Shown here in pieces: positions 10,835 to 22,187 of a DNA stretch of 64,000 nt. Numbering within the stretch: position 1 is the first letter of the stretch; each line of letters opens with the position of its first letter. Origin of the DNA: Sclerotinia nivalis (taxonomy: Eukaryota; Ascomycota; Leotiomycetes; Helotiales; Sclerotiniaceae); the NCBI GenBank assembly GCA_029531795.1, contig JAPEIS010000002.1, positions 1,178,001 through 1,242,000 of the forward strand. The letters are read 5' to 3'. The notes below the pieces were generated by a model, which was not told the origin of the DNA, made no database searches, and worked only from the letters and a program-made list of their open reading frames with translations. The position numbers were made by a program, and so were the translations under genes.

Positions 10835-13070
10835 TCATACCTGCGGAAAGGATCCATCAGAACATGTTGAAAAATCGACAGCGAAATCGTTGCCCATGAA
10901 AAGCTCAAAATCAGTATCGTTCATTGCAAGACTACCCCAGTCTACACCGTCCAGTGAAATTGTGGTGTCAACTCCAGGATCAATAAGGCCCGCCATCAGA
11001 TCAAAATCCTTTGGAGAGGCATTTTGAGGATCTCCTTCTGATGGTTTTTTTATAGCAGAGGTAATGACATCTCGGACTTGATTTGCGCATGTCCATGTCA
11101 ACGATACACCATTTACAGCTTCTAATATTTTATCCAAAGATCTTGACATTATGGGTTCTTTCCAAGAAGAGCCTTTGATGTATCTTCTCATCAATATGAT
11201 ACTTGCGGCTGATGCAAGTGTGTGGACAAATGTAATAGGTAGGTGCCTATAGGGATAGTTTTGAAGGTTGTTAGAGTGCATTCGGAGGAGTTTCATGATG
11301 ATGTCTAATGACTCGTAGCATATTTGAACATCTTCAGTCTCACCAATTCCTGGTTCTTTAAAAGCAGCTCTCGGTGGACGGTGAAGAATTATCATCGCCG
11401 TATGATATTGCATACTTAATAGGTGTTAGTAAATCTCGACGGACACTGACATGTCGAACCTACTGCAGATGAAGTACAAAAGGGGGCACGTTGCCCACAC
11501 TCCATTTTGCCCACTGAAGTTTCGCTGGTAAATTCTTTAGCCATTTCGTCAAGGCTACATCCACTTCTCTAATTGAGGTCGCCAGGATCGTCGAATCAGT
11601 ATTCAAGTTTCTATTCTCGAAGACTTTTGTGATCATTCCATGCAAGATCTTGCAAAGCTCAATCTGATGAACCCATGAAGCGACTAATGTAAGACCATCC
11701 TCGTACGTGGTCTCCGACGTGTCTGCCATTATGTATTTGTTGAGAAGAGACTTCCATTCTGGCGGGTAAGGAATTCGTACAGTGTCGTGGACATCTGACT
11801 CCCCAGGGTAGAGAGCGGGTGGTCTTCCAAAATAGAGACTCAACTGTTTATCTGCTACAAAAGCAGCCCAATATGTTCTCCGCAAAATTTCCCTGTCAAT
11901 CCAAGAATTATTAGAACCTTTCCAATTAGTAGGATCGAGATGTAGTCCCATTTCATGGGCGATACGAAAAGCCATGCCTGAAAATAGCCACCCTTTTGAA
12001 GTTTTCCCATGTCCAATTTCTCGGTGACCAAGAAGTATGAGAGCTTGTAAAGTTGTGAGATTTGGGGATTCGAGAGCAAATCCATATAAGAGTTCTTGAG
12101 CACGATTGGAGAACATATCGGAAAGTTCTCTTTGGGTTATGCTCTCGCTAGCAAGAGCGCCCATCGAACAGATGGCATACATGAGAAGATCCGAGTAATA
12201 TGGTCCAGTACCAACATCGAAGTCTCTTAGGAAATATTCCCGGTACAAGCACATGTGGTATTGGTATTGATTTCGGAAGAATATCCTCATTAGGTATTTG
12301 CAAATATCACTTCGAGGAGCAAAAGCTAAGTGCTCTTGCATGGAGCCACCCGTGACATTCGATATTTGTGTCACAATTGGCGAAGTAAGTCCGGACTGTG
12401 GTAGTATAACAGATGTAGAAGTATCATCTAGATCCTCTGACGGATTAATCTGGAAAAAGCTTGTCGCACCATAAAATTCGGCCGAATTATCATCCTTGAG
12501 TTTCCTCATATGGCCAGTCCGTGGACGTATTGGGATATTCTGAGTGTCTAATGGACCGGATTTCAGTGAAGTAGATAATTGCTTTGACTGTAGACTCAGG
12601 TGGTTCGTAGAAGCGCTGAAATTAGCCAACATTTCGTCTCGCTTGGAAGCATCTGCAGCGATAAGTTTGGTGATGAACAGTTCCAGAGAGGCTATTTGGC
12701 CTTCCAAAGCTTGTACGTAACCCTTTGGGACTGGCCTGGACTCGGAAAAACACAATGGAGTCAGAGGCAATTTGGTTGAGTAGATGCACGGAAACGTACC
12801 TCGACTTTTCCGACTGAGGATAAACACACTCATGATTTCCTTTCCGGCAGGGAGGGCATGGCTGCATACGATCACATCTTATCTGGTTTTGTATGGTCAG
12901 ACATTGATATAACTGCGAGGATAACATCGCTGAAATAACTCACCCTCCTGTACCGGCACCTCTCACATCTGCAAGGGTTTTTAGCCATTGTGTACGACAA
13001 CATCAGCAGTCGAGACTTACGAAACTTTTGATACTTTTTGACCTGGGAGTTTCTCTTCCGATTGATTCAT
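10835..13070 (-). CDS. Zn2Cys6 transcription factor with fungal-specific TF domain
   Basis: A nuclear regulator of 669 residues. Exons on the minus strand: 13070-13021, 12968-12944, 12882-12800, 12735-11464, 11414-10835, all frame-consistent. The binuclear cluster is split by two introns: SCERCRYRR joined to IRCDRMQPCPPC. It uses C18, C21, C28, C34, C37 and C44. A linker and short coiled coil follow (VQALEGQIASLELFITKLI). The middle-homology domain includes FSGMAFRIAHEMGLHLDP and the typical junction LHMQYHTAMIILHRPP, which is formed only after the last intron is removed. The C-terminal tail is acidic. The ATG at 12988 lies inside the first intron and would give a different cluster lead-in; the upstream start with GTAAGT/CAG splicing gives the canonical spacing. 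The stop is taken as TGA after CAG-GTA at 10835, but GTATGA could be a donor, leaving the last residues uncertain. It is divergent from the D-glutamate cyclase gene and precedes the permease, so it may regulate both. Confidence 0.88.
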
Positions 13071-13795
13071 TGCGAGGGGATAATTGGCACCCTCTCGCAG
13101 GGCTGAGGAGGAATCGATACAACACACAACCGTACAAGTGTAGGGACGGAGCAGTTGTGGATACTTAGGATTCTTTCAAACTAGAAGCATAAAAAGGTGC
13201 GTCCTTTTTATTCCGTTATATTCATATTCAGGTGGTTGTATCCGGAGGAATAGCAAGAGTTTCTGCCGCACTCTACCTAGTAGTAGTAGACAAGCTGACC
13301 CTTCCTTTGAATTGTCTAATATTGTCAGTTCAAAGATTTTGGCTAAGTATTTACTTAAATCTACTTCCTCGATTTGCATATTTTAAAAGTTCTACATTGA
13401 ACAATTTAAATAATCTTACAATTCGGAATCTACTTGAGTAGCTCGCGACTTAAACATAAACCTGAATAGAGGCTCTAAAAACTATTACGAGGTTTCGACG
13501 CGCAACATATCATTTCTCAAATCCAAGTTAGAACATGAAGAGAGCATTGTGAAGCAGGCCTATTTATTAGGTGGGTGAGTATATTCGACTTTAGTGTGGC
13601 TTTTTGGCCATTTCCCCACTTGCGAACCTACATACACACCAAGCGCAGATTGAACTCCGTCTTTTGAATGTTCCTTAGCTTGACACAATCACATATTTAG
13701 GTAGGAAAGTACGAATCTAGGTAGTAGGTATTTTCATTATTTGTCAAACTCTTGTACATTGATACAAATTTCATTGTTACTCGTACTCTTACGCA
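13071..13795. promoter_or_regulatory. Shared divergent promoter region, regulator and D-glutamate cyclase
   Basis: This 725-bp gap separates two divergently transcribed genes, so both promoters lie here. A TCCGGA palindrome at 13241-13246 contains everted CGG half-sites of the kind some Zn2Cys6 dimers use; one site is weak evidence. A run of TAGGTAG/AGGTA-like motifs lies at 13701-13731 close to the cyclase start. No gene is seen inside. Confidence 0.4.
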
Positions 13796-14683
13796 ATGTC
13801 TGGCGCGGCTGTTCGAGCATCAGCACGCAATGGCGAGATAACAGGACAGACCTCAGCTCTTGCACCATCATACCTCCAAGCCAATCTTATCGTTCTACCT
13901 TCACGTTATGCCGACGACTTTAAGCGATTTTGCAAGAGAAACCCGGTACCATGTCCGGTCATCGCCAGATCTGCCGTCAAAGGATCATACAATGCCCTCG
14001 AGTCATGGATTGAGGGAGTGGCCGATGGAGATTTGGCTGCGGATGTCGATATTCGAACCGACATTCCAAAATACATGGTCTACGAAAACGGCGAGCTTTT
14101 GGGCGATCATGTTGATGACATAAAGGAGTACTGGACAGAGGATCACGTAGCATTCTTAATTGGATGCTCGTACAGTTTTGAAGGAGCTCTCATAGACGGC
14201 GGACTAATGCCTCAACATATACGACAGCGTCGAAATGTGCCGATGTACAAGACTAATATACCGTTGTGTCCGGCTGGAGTTTTTGGCCAGGGTACATACG
14301 TGGTATCTATGCGGCCCTATAAGAAGGATAATATCGAGAAAGTTAGGGAAATCACAAGACCGTATCTGGCCACTCACGGAGAACCGATTGCTTGGGGATG
14401 GGACGCTGTCGAAAGATTAGGAATTCAGGACATTACTAAACCAGACTGGGGCGATACCTCCGTGGATGATGATGGGAACCCTCTGGTGTTGGTGAAAGGA
14501 CGTGAAGACGAAATGGCCCCCGTATTTTGGGGATGTGGTGTCACTCCGCAGCACGCTGTCGTGAGCGCCGGCTTGGAGGGAATTGTCATGGGTCATGCGC
14601 CGGGACACATGCTGGTTCTGGATTGTCGAGATGGTGATCTTGTTAAGAATGAAATGAACCGCACACCGAAGTCATATGTCTAG
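13796..14683 (+). CDS. D-glutamate cyclase / DUF1445 family putative hydro-lyase
   Basis: A 295-residue intronless protein matching the DUF1445 (D-glutamate cyclase) family along nearly its full length, which is the usual single-domain size. Vertebrate members convert D-glutamate to 5-oxo-D-proline. Bacterial and fungal members are usually just named putative hydro-lyases. Recognisable blocks: YLQANLIVLPSRYADDFKRF (residues 26-45), CPVIARSAVKGSYNALESW (53-71), GCSYSFEGALIDGG (123-136), RRNVPMYKTNIPLCPAG (145-161) and VVSMRPY (169-175), then WGCGVTPQHAV and the C-terminal HAPGHMLVLD. It has no signal peptide or clear organelle signal. It is divergent from a Zn2Cys6 regulator that is followed by a Dal5-like permease. 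I infer a small import-and-catabolism unit for a D-glutamate- or hydroxy-acid-like compound. The exact substrate is unknown. Confidence 0.92.
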   Translation: MSGAAVRASARNGEITGQTSALAPSYLQANLIVLPSRYADDFKRFCKRNPVPCPVIARSAVKGSYNALESWIEGVADGDLAADVDIRTDIPKYMVYENGELLGDHVDDIKEYWTEDHVAFLIGCSYSFEGALIDGGLMPQHIRQRRNVPMYKTNIPLCPAGVFGQGTYVVSMRPYKKDNIEKVREITRPYLATHGEPIAWGWDAVERLGIQDITKPDWGDTSVDDDGNPLVLVKGREDEMAPVFWGCGVTPQHAVVSAGLEGIVMGHAPGHMLVLDCRDGDLVKNEMNRTPKSYV

Positions 14684-16221
14684 GCCTGATAGCACTCTTC
14701 CATGTCCCAATTCGGATTTGACAATCATTTGGCCCTTCAGACTTACCTAGAATTCTAGATGTGCTGATGCTTAGGATTTTTTGGTGTGCAATTTGTTTCG
14801 TCCATTGCGCAGCCAGTCAATTTATTCCCGCGCAGCACTAGAAGTGACGGCATTATAAACTCCAGACGATCATCTTCGGTTTATGTGTTTGTTTTGCTAA
14901 TCTTGAAGGCTCAACTTTGTTCACAACACCAAAAGGCTCTATCTTCAAAGTTCTCAAGAAATCCTAAATTTTACTGTCGTATTGAGCATTTTAGACGCCG
15001 GAAGGGAAAATGCTGATAGTACATGGAATGGTTCTGAATGCAATTAAATATTGTATGGTTACTCCAATCGTGCAATATCCTATAGTAAGGATTACTTGTT
15101 ACGATGTGAGAGGGGGATCGCATATATATGTACTGCAATCATGCGTCTTTCTATGGCACAGCAGTTTCACTGTGGAAGGAAGAAAGAACCACTCTCTTTG
15201 CCCTCGAAGGCAAATATAGACTGCACCAGACGTTGATAAGAACCACGAAAGGCCTATCACTAATGGATGTTTGGAGTATATGTGGCAGAGGAGCACAATT
15301 TAAACTTTTCAATATGAGGTGCCAGACAGATATGCATAGTCCCTGCATATCAACAAATGAATCGCTGTTTGAGTCTATGCATACTGCCCATCTATATACA
15401 GCTGTTTTGGATGTTGACAAATGAGGCTCCTAGTAGTGTTTCTGTTGCCCTTTCAAATTGATTCATCACATTCCTGTTATTCCTGTTCATGGGAAGGAAA
15501 TCCTAAGCTTGAATCTTCTGAATAGCATCACCTTTAGGTGTATCTTTTGGCATCTACTCGTAGAGCACCGTAATGTATATTGTAAGGTTTCTCGAGAATT
15601 CGGTGGCCTATTTGAGGAGTAGTTTATCACCGTCGATGATTTTATGCAGCGGCGCGAGTTCGCCGAATTTTGGAAAGGATTGCGACGTCGAACTGTGCGA
15701 TCTCGGGAGCAGCTTCTTTATGACCATGAGGTCGTCAGTCTGTAGCAACTTCTTCGAGCGAAGTCACCAAGGGTGAACCACAGAAGCTTAACGTCTTGGA
15801 GGTTTTGCACCCACCATCCGCTGTATGCAGGAGGTTATGTGCATGCGTGGTATGTACAAATGGGCTATCATTGCAATGAGGCCCCAGCTGAGTACATGCG
15901 AGACAGAAAGTTGACCAATTGATAGCATGCAAAATGTACATTATGAACTGCTTTCTGCAATATCTTGTCTATTCTGTTCCGAAGTCGAAAATCTCTATAT
16001 ACCCAAATTCAAACACCATAATATATAATACATATGGTATCCAGCCTATGTCCAAAACCTCATATCAACAATCCAAAATTCCCATGCAATTTTCCCCGTT
16101 AATTACCATCGAAGGATTCCTGTTCAACACCAAAGTCCTTTCAAAAATACCACCCAGACACACCCAACCGACTTCCAACCAGTCTATATACAAAACCGCT
16201 TATACATTCACAAAAACTATA
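14684..16221. other. Convergent gene-free region
   Basis: 1.5 kb between the 3' ends of the cyclase and glycosyltransferase genes. Short open frames are present on both strands but they overlap each other and show no family features. I see no gene, RNA or repeat of note. Confidence 0.45.
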
Positions 16222-18369
16222 CTACTCAGACCCTTCCTTCGGCTTCCACTCATCATCCAACGTGAGTCCACCTTGAATCAATTTACACTCCAGCGTCCCC
16301 CACTTCTCAAGATAAACTCTTCTTCCTAACCCAATAGTCAACTGACGAGCCTTTTCAAAACTCTCTGCATGACGATAATAAGGTTCTCCTTCACCTCCGG
16401 ATTGTTGATGTTGCCATTTATTTCGACCTTCGGCACCTTGGGAGTACTTTTCGAGTACCATGTTGGTGGCGACTTGGAGGAGTTGGAAGTAGGCCGGGGT
16501 ACCGGGCTCGTCGGTTATCCATTTTGAGTTTGAGTCTGGGGGTGTGTATGTGGACGTGGACGTGGATGAGGTTGGTGTGGTTGACTCTTTTGGGGCTCGT
16601 TTTGAGGTAGCGCCGTGATGGAGATCCTCTAGTGATTTTAATTGGGGATTTATTGAGTAATCTTCCAGGTCTCGCTTTTTATATTTGCCAGCTTCGGACG
16701 CATCGACCGAAGAACCTGATTGAGAAAGATCTTTCGCGACCATGGGGCTCGATTCCTTTTCCTCTGTCTCCTTTGCTTCTTGCAATTCCTGATGTATATC
16801 CGGTGCTTGCTGGATATCAGAATCGCTAGTATCAACATCAGTCTTCGGAGTATCCTTAACATGTCCTTCATTCTGCGCCTCAGCTTTATTATCAGGGGCT
16901 TGTTCTTCCATTGCCTTCGCATGTGCTTGTGCATCATCGTCATCGGTCGCAGCCTGCTTTTGATTTCCTTCAGCCTTTTTGTGAGCTTCTTCTTGCCATT
17001 GAGCTTGCTTTACCGTTTTCGACTGTTCTTCGTCATGTTTGCGGGCTGCTTCACTATCTTTTGGTCCGGTCTCCCCCTTAAAGCTCGCTTCTACGGTATT
17101 CTTCTTTCGGTATAGAGCAATCAAATCGTCAATGCTGCTCGCGATATCATAGATTATTCCACTTCCAAATTTGTCCATTCCAGCAAAATCATTACCAAAT
17201 GTTGTCATCAGATGACGTGGCTCATTCGCCTCATATCCAGCCATAAGTAATCGAGCGTACATATCACAATCAGTATGATAGAAAGGAATTGTAGTGTCAA
17301 ATCCACCGACCGATTCAAAAGCTGCTCGGTTAACTAAAGTTAAGTAGTCGAAAGCAAAGAACCGCATTGCCCATGGTTTACTTGGATCCGAAGCATTTGG
17401 ATCCGGATCAGGTGATTGTGCTGAACGGAGAACTTCGACAGCATGTTGGTATATGGTCTTATGTCCGGCGTAACCATTGGACGCAGAGATACCTTCCTCA
17501 AATGTGATAGGAATGATATCCATGTGACTCCAAAAATAAGTTTCGAGATCTTTCTCGATGGCCGTCCAAAGGAAGAAATTCTGTAACTGGGCAAATGTGT
17601 AGAGGGTAGGTGTCACGATTACATTTACACCCAACATATGAAGTCGAGTGTGGTTTAGGAAAAAAGGATTTTGGAGAGAAAGACGGCCTAGTTCGTTGGA
17701 TCTCATAGTGCCGGTGTTTTCGATGACATAGATATCTTCTGCTGGCCAACCGGACGTTATCCACGACACAACTGTTTGCTGGAGTAATAGCCAGTTTCGC
17801 GTGAAAGCAATAAAGAGTGGTGTCTTTTCTTTCACGTGGGGTGTTGGAGGTTTGTTCCATGGGGGAATGGGTGGTAAATCGGCAGCTGAGCGAGCATTCA
17901 TTGCTAAAGAGAAATTATCTTTGATCATCGCTTGAGACAGTGTATTCTGTTTTTTGTTATCCTCCAATTTCGGGCTTGGTGTCTGCTTCGAAGGATAATG
18001 TGATCTTGAGTTAGAGGCCTCATCTGGAGCCGTCTCAGATTGGGATGGCTCAGCTGCTACATGTGGCGTGTATGGTGTTGGTGTTGGTGAAGGAATCAAC
18101 GCTGAATCCATCACTACTACAACCCCAGGTGATGTCGATATCTTGATTTCCTCCGTCCTGCTCGTCGCCGAACTCGTTGTCATCAAACGTTCTTCCTCCA
18201 CCTTAACATCATGCAAAACTTCGTTGTTTTCCTTCACTTGATCCCAAAAATCCTGCGATATTACCGCCTTCCCATCAACCACATTGTTGGTACGGAAGAA
18301 TTTCCATGTATAACAAAGCACCAAAATAATCCAAAACAGCACCAAAGCCCTCAATTTTGAAACCAGCAT
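16222..18369 (-). CDS. Type II membrane glycosyltransferase-like protein (GT-A fold)
   Basis: An intronless frame of 715 residues. A short cytosolic N terminus and one membrane span (about residues 9-24, ALVLFWIILVLCYTWKFF) make a type II Golgi-style anchor. A Ser/Thr/Pro-rich stem reaches about residue 170. The catalytic-like part runs from TPLFIAFTRNWLLLQQTVVSW to about residue 410 and includes YFWSHMDIIP and FYHTDCDMYARLLMAGYE; the DCD there is a candidate metal-binding DXD. NRAAFESVGGFD resembles GT2-type acceptor-loop text. A long charged Lys/Glu/Gln linker interrupts the protein (about 440-600). A conserved C-terminal block (TPAYFQLLQVATNMVLEKYS) follows. Inference: a secretory-pathway transferase modifying protein or wall glycans. 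The donor and the exact GT family cannot be assigned by eye. Confidence 0.75.
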   Translation of the reverse strand: MLVSKLRALVLFWIILVLCYTWKFFRTNNVVDGKAVISQDFWDQVKENNEVLHDVKVEEERLMTTSSATSRTEEIKISTSPGVVVVMDSALIPSPTPTPYTPHVAAEPSQSETAPDEASNSRSHYPSKQTPSPKLEDNKKQNTLSQAMIKDNFSLAMNARSAADLPPIPPWNKPPTPHVKEKTPLFIAFTRNWLLLQQTVVSWITSGWPAEDIYVIENTGTMRSNELGRLSLQNPFFLNHTRLHMLGVNVIVTPTLYTFAQLQNFFLWTAIEKDLETYFWSHMDIIPITFEEGISASNGYAGHKTIYQHAVEVLRSAQSPDPDPNASDPSKPWAMRFFAFDYLTLVNRAAFESVGGFDTTIPFYHTDCDMYARLLMAGYEANEPRHLMTTFGNDFAGMDKFGSGIIYDIASSIDDLIALYRKKNTVEASFKGETGPKDSEAARKHDEEQSKTVKQAQWQEEAHKKAEGNQKQAATDDDDAQAHAKAMEEQAPDNKAEAQNEGHVKDTPKTDVDTSDSDIQQAPDIHQELQEAKETEEKESSPMVAKDLSQSGSSVDASEAGKYKKRDLEDYSINPQLKSLEDLHHGATSKRAPKESTTPTSSTSTSTYTPPDSNSKWITDEPGTPAYFQLLQVATNMVLEKYSQGAEGRNKWQHQQSGGEGEPYYRHAESFEKARQLTIGLGRRVYLEKWGTLECKLIQGGLTLDDEWKPKEGSE

Positions 18370-19956
18370 TTTCCAGTATCCTCTTTCCTCCAGATATCTA
18401 TACAGGAAAATTCTTAAAGAGATAAGAAGAAAATAATAGTTGTATCACGAAAATCTATGTAGAAATGGGAACGTCGAAATCAAGACTATGAACCCTATCA
18501 TTCTATAGCCCCCGGAGACCTAGTAGTCTTTTAATACACAGCATAAAGCTAGAAAAACATTTAACGTGGAAGAAAGTGCCGGACCCACCTATGTCATACA
18601 GTGGAAAATATGCTTTCGTACTTGTACATATACAGACCAAATACCGAAATACATAGCAGACCACACTCTCAGTACCTACACATGCCAAATCCCGACCCCT
18701 AAAATCTTCCAGTCATCACTAGATAGATATAGGCTTTTCCAGGCTCAAGGGGCTAGTTATAGGGCAGCGCTAAGCGAGTCACGCAATAGTAAACCCTTCT
18801 AGTTTTCACCCCAAGGGCATAAAACTGCCTCGACTAGTGGATGCGGCACTTTGAATAACATATTGGATAAATGATAAGTTTTTAGAAAGCTTGGCGTAAA
18901 AATATATGAGGAACGGTACGCACTGATTAATACCACTCAGTGCAATAGATGGTGAGAAATCCCCATCACCAGGAAGGTTTGAAGTCTCATTAGACTTTTT
19001 GAACTATATTTGCTAGCGCATGATTCCTGCTGGTTTAATTGCAGTTTGGTAATCGAATTTTGGGACGAAACTTGACACCTGGATGGATGATGCTGGAGGA
19101 GAAAGATGGTTTGATTACGACCTACTCGTGCGCCAGAAGTCTGCAACATATTCCTAATCTGGTTTCGATTTCGTATATAGGGCTATCTGAGATATCAAAG
19201 GTATGTAGATCTTGCAAATCTATATTGGATACACAAACCCCCGACTAGTAGGAACTAGTCGGCAGTTTGTGAGAGCCGACTATTAACATCTTTGAAGTAC
19301 CGTAACCTTATTCATTTGAAATTCGACCAAGCTAAGGAAATGGTTTAGGGTTCGGGGGAAGAGCTATGATTCGCGGATCGATTGACCAATGGTCGAATAC
19401 ATGAAAGTTCAGTAGAAATTTTTGATTGAGCCTCAGAATCGCCTCAGTTAAAAACGAACTAATTGATACTAAAATTAGGTATCTCTGGTTAGCTTGATCG
19501 AAGTACCAATTGAAGATAAATGAATCTTCAATCTATTTTTCTATATCTTTAAAATAAAGAGCTTTTCATTTATTAATTATACGAGTAGATTTATTTATTC
19601 CTATTTAAGTATAGAATTTTCACGGGAATCTTGAATGGAAATCTAAATTTTTTTAATTCGACTTTCTTGAATGAACGATATTTTCAGTGCTAAGGTTATG
19701 GCTCTAGCCACGTTCATATCGCCAATCAGTGAAGCTATAGAAGCGATCTAATATTCGACCGATCGAATTTAAGTTGGATGCCAAGAGCCCGAATCTCCCG
19801 AGATCATACGGTGTCTGCTTCAAACTTTCTTCCAAATATACACCGGGATAACCCAAACAAAATTATACAACGAAAGGTTAATAACTCCCAAACCCGTCAC
19901 CATTCGCTTCTAAACAATTACCGTCCTTCCAATAATGTGAATCAGTCAAAAAATCA
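18370..19956. other. Gene-free, partly AT-rich region
   Basis: 1.6 kb between two leftward genes. It must hold the glycosyltransferase promoter. The part from about 19420 to 19690 is strongly A/T-rich with many TA steps, the look of decayed repeat DNA, though no transposon remnant is recognisable. A short hairpin lies at 19241-19262. Confidence 0.45.
19241..19262. repeat. Perfect 9-bp inverted repeat with 4-nt loop
   Basis: CCGACTAGT (19241-19249), loop AGGA, ACTAGTCGG (19254-19262). A compact hairpin at the left edge of an AT-rich block; a partial copy of the arm (GCCGACTA) follows at about 19275. Confidence 0.7.
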
Positions 19957-22187
19957 CTACTGACTCTCCTTCCACCTCCGATAAGTCTCATCCTCGCCCT
20001 TCCTCATGGGCTTCATCTTTCTCAACCTAACACCCCATCTCTTCCTCCACTTATGTCCCGCCCTCCTGATCCTCTTCCTCGGATAATTAACAGGACTCTC
20101 ACCACCAGCAAAGATCGCAACATCATATAAGAACGCTCCGAAAATGGCACCTAAAATCGGCGCGCACCAATTTCCCCATATCCAATATACATCTGTGAAG
20201 AGATCCTTCCCGTAGCCTAGCGCTGCGAGCGCAAGACGTGGACCGAGATCTCGAGAGGGATTCATCGCCGCGCCGGTATTGTAGCCAAATGCCATACTGA
20301 GAACGACAATAACGAGTCCCATGACGAAAGCTGACATACCGGCTCCAGGAGGTGCGTTCATATCGTCTCCTAGTGCTAAGACTGCCACTGCTAGGATTGC
20401 GGTTCCGACGAATTCGGTGAAGAATGATGTGCTAGCATTGATCCAGGCATATCTCGGGAATGTAATAAATGCTCCCATGGTGTCTCCGTTCTTTAAATCG
20501 GCCCCGCCATACTCGACGATGTTGGTTTGGTAGAGACCGAATGCGATTAAAGCTGCTAAGAATGCTCCGAGTATCTGTGCAAGGATGTACATTGGTACTT
20601 TTCTAAGAGGAAAACCTCGATATATCCAGAGCATTATCGAAATGGCTGGGTTAAGATGCGCTCCTGAAATACCACCAGCAATATAAATACCAAGCATTGA
20701 AGCTAGACCCCATGCCCAGTCGGTAGTTACTTCATTTCCCGCAGGAGATGCATTTTTACCTGATGTTACTACAACTAAATCCGCGCAAAATCCAAGGGTT
20801 AGTTGGCAAGTGACCTAAAGAGTTTGTCAGTAACAAAATGAGAGTTTTTGACAGGATCAGAGCTCACGGCCAATAATTCCGCAAGTGGCTCTCGGAATCG
20901 TAATCGGATAACGGACCAATGTGTGTGAAGATTGTGGACTTCATCATCATAATTGGGATCGTAAGCAACCAAAGGGATTTCTTGACTAATCCATGGCCCG
21001 TCTAGATCATTCTCACCCGCAACTTCCGTTGTCACGGAAGCTTGATCATCATGGTCCGAAAGATTGGGAAAAGGATCAATTTGTGAAGTTTGTGAGTTCT
21101 GAGAGGGTCGGCCATCGAATGAGAGGGGCGGGCGCGTTTGGGAACGTTCTGGGGATGTGGTATCCGTGTTTGTGGGTTTACCAGCCGTCCCCTCTTCTTC
21201 AATGACCTGAGATGGAGCAGTCAGTGGTTCTTGCCTCGATGCCGTACTTTGTAGATTTGTCGGCGCAACCAACCCATGTGCTTCCATGAGGTTGTTTTCA
21301 CGTTGTTGTCTAGCATTTTGAAGGGCGGTTGAGATTCTGGACAATTTGAGGGTTGGTTCGATCCTACCTTGTTCCAAGTCTAGATCCGCCTGATCTTGAG
21401 GCTGCTGCTGCTGCTGTTGTTGTTGTTGTTGCTGGGCGATATTGATTTCCGAGCGTGAAGGTATCATACCCGGACGAATTACACGCGGTAAAGGCTTGGC
21501 TAAACCCCATACTGGCCTGACATTCTCGGGTTGAACATAAGCAGGATTGAGATGGGCGTAACCTGGATCAACATAGGGCTGGTTTTGCATCAAGGTCTCG
21601 ATTGGTGCAGGCCCAGCCAATGTAAAGTTATCTCCACCTCCAACGTCGGCTCCGGAGGTAACAGCTTCTAGCGCAACGGTAGGTCTTCTTCGGATAGAGG
21701 CTCCTCGTTGACGGTTTGTCGTGCTCAGGCGTGGGCGAAGACCTGAAGCTTGAGTGCGATCGGAAACGCCACTAGGGCGAGGTTCCCTCTCTGTGGTCGG
21801 AGGAACAGCTCCTCGCTCGGGTATAGAACCCATTCTCCCCCGACTTTCTCCGGAGAAAATTGAGGTTCCCCTCTTGAAAATTTGTCCCCTCGAAGGTAAA
21901 TCATCATTCTCAGGGACTTGGCCAGTCAAAGTTCGTCCTCGTCTTCGCGTATCTGGTGAAAGTTGATTTCGCTTCGTGGGCAGTGTATCAAATCTTTTCA
22001 GGGGCTTTACCCCCGGGTCTCTTGTCGATTGTGCTCGGCTTGTCCCAGCTTCTTGACTCAACTCACGGGCAGTTTCTTCTCTCGTACTAGGTAGATTCGG
22101 TAGACTGGTCATTCCGCTCTCATGTTCATTATCTCTTCCTCCACCATCCTCTATACTGCTCGTAGGCTTGATTTCTTCGTCTGCCAT
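19957..22187 (-). CDS. Aquaglyceroporin with long N-terminal extension (Fps1/Yfl054c-like)
   Basis: A MIP-family channel for glycerol or water in the plasma membrane. Two exons on the minus strand, 22187-20868 and 20814-19957; the intron starts GTGAGC, ends TTTAG and falls inside the first membrane span. The product is 725 residues, with 440 in exon 1. Those 440 are almost all disordered: Arg/Ser/Thr/Pro-rich, with a 12-Gln run at about residues 253-264. The channel follows: VTCQLTLGFCADLVV, first half-helix GAHLNPA (N495), second GAAMNPSRD (N625). The second box is NPS instead of NPA. The Asp after the Arg is the usual glyceroporin mark. A basic tail follows the last span. Long tails in this group gate the channel and are targets of HOG-type kinases; the SSK1 gene in the same window makes that link attractive but distance shows no direct relation. 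Confidence 0.93.
21404..21437. repeat. CAG/CAA poly-glutamine tract in the aquaglyceroporin tail
   Basis: On the minus strand a run of CAG and CAA codons encodes about 12 Gln in the cytosolic N-terminal tail. Mixed codons usually slow repeat slippage. Confidence 0.85.

Noticed and set aside
12986..12988. ATG at 12988 as start of the Zn2Cys6 regulator
   Set aside because: It reads in frame into the cluster, but it lies in a good intron (GTAAGT to CAG). The upstream start at 13070 gives the canonical lead-in, so it was not used; it remains a fallback.
15919..16329. 136-codon plus-strand frame
   Set aside because: Biased composition and overlap with the C-terminal coding part of the glycosyltransferase gene on the other strand.
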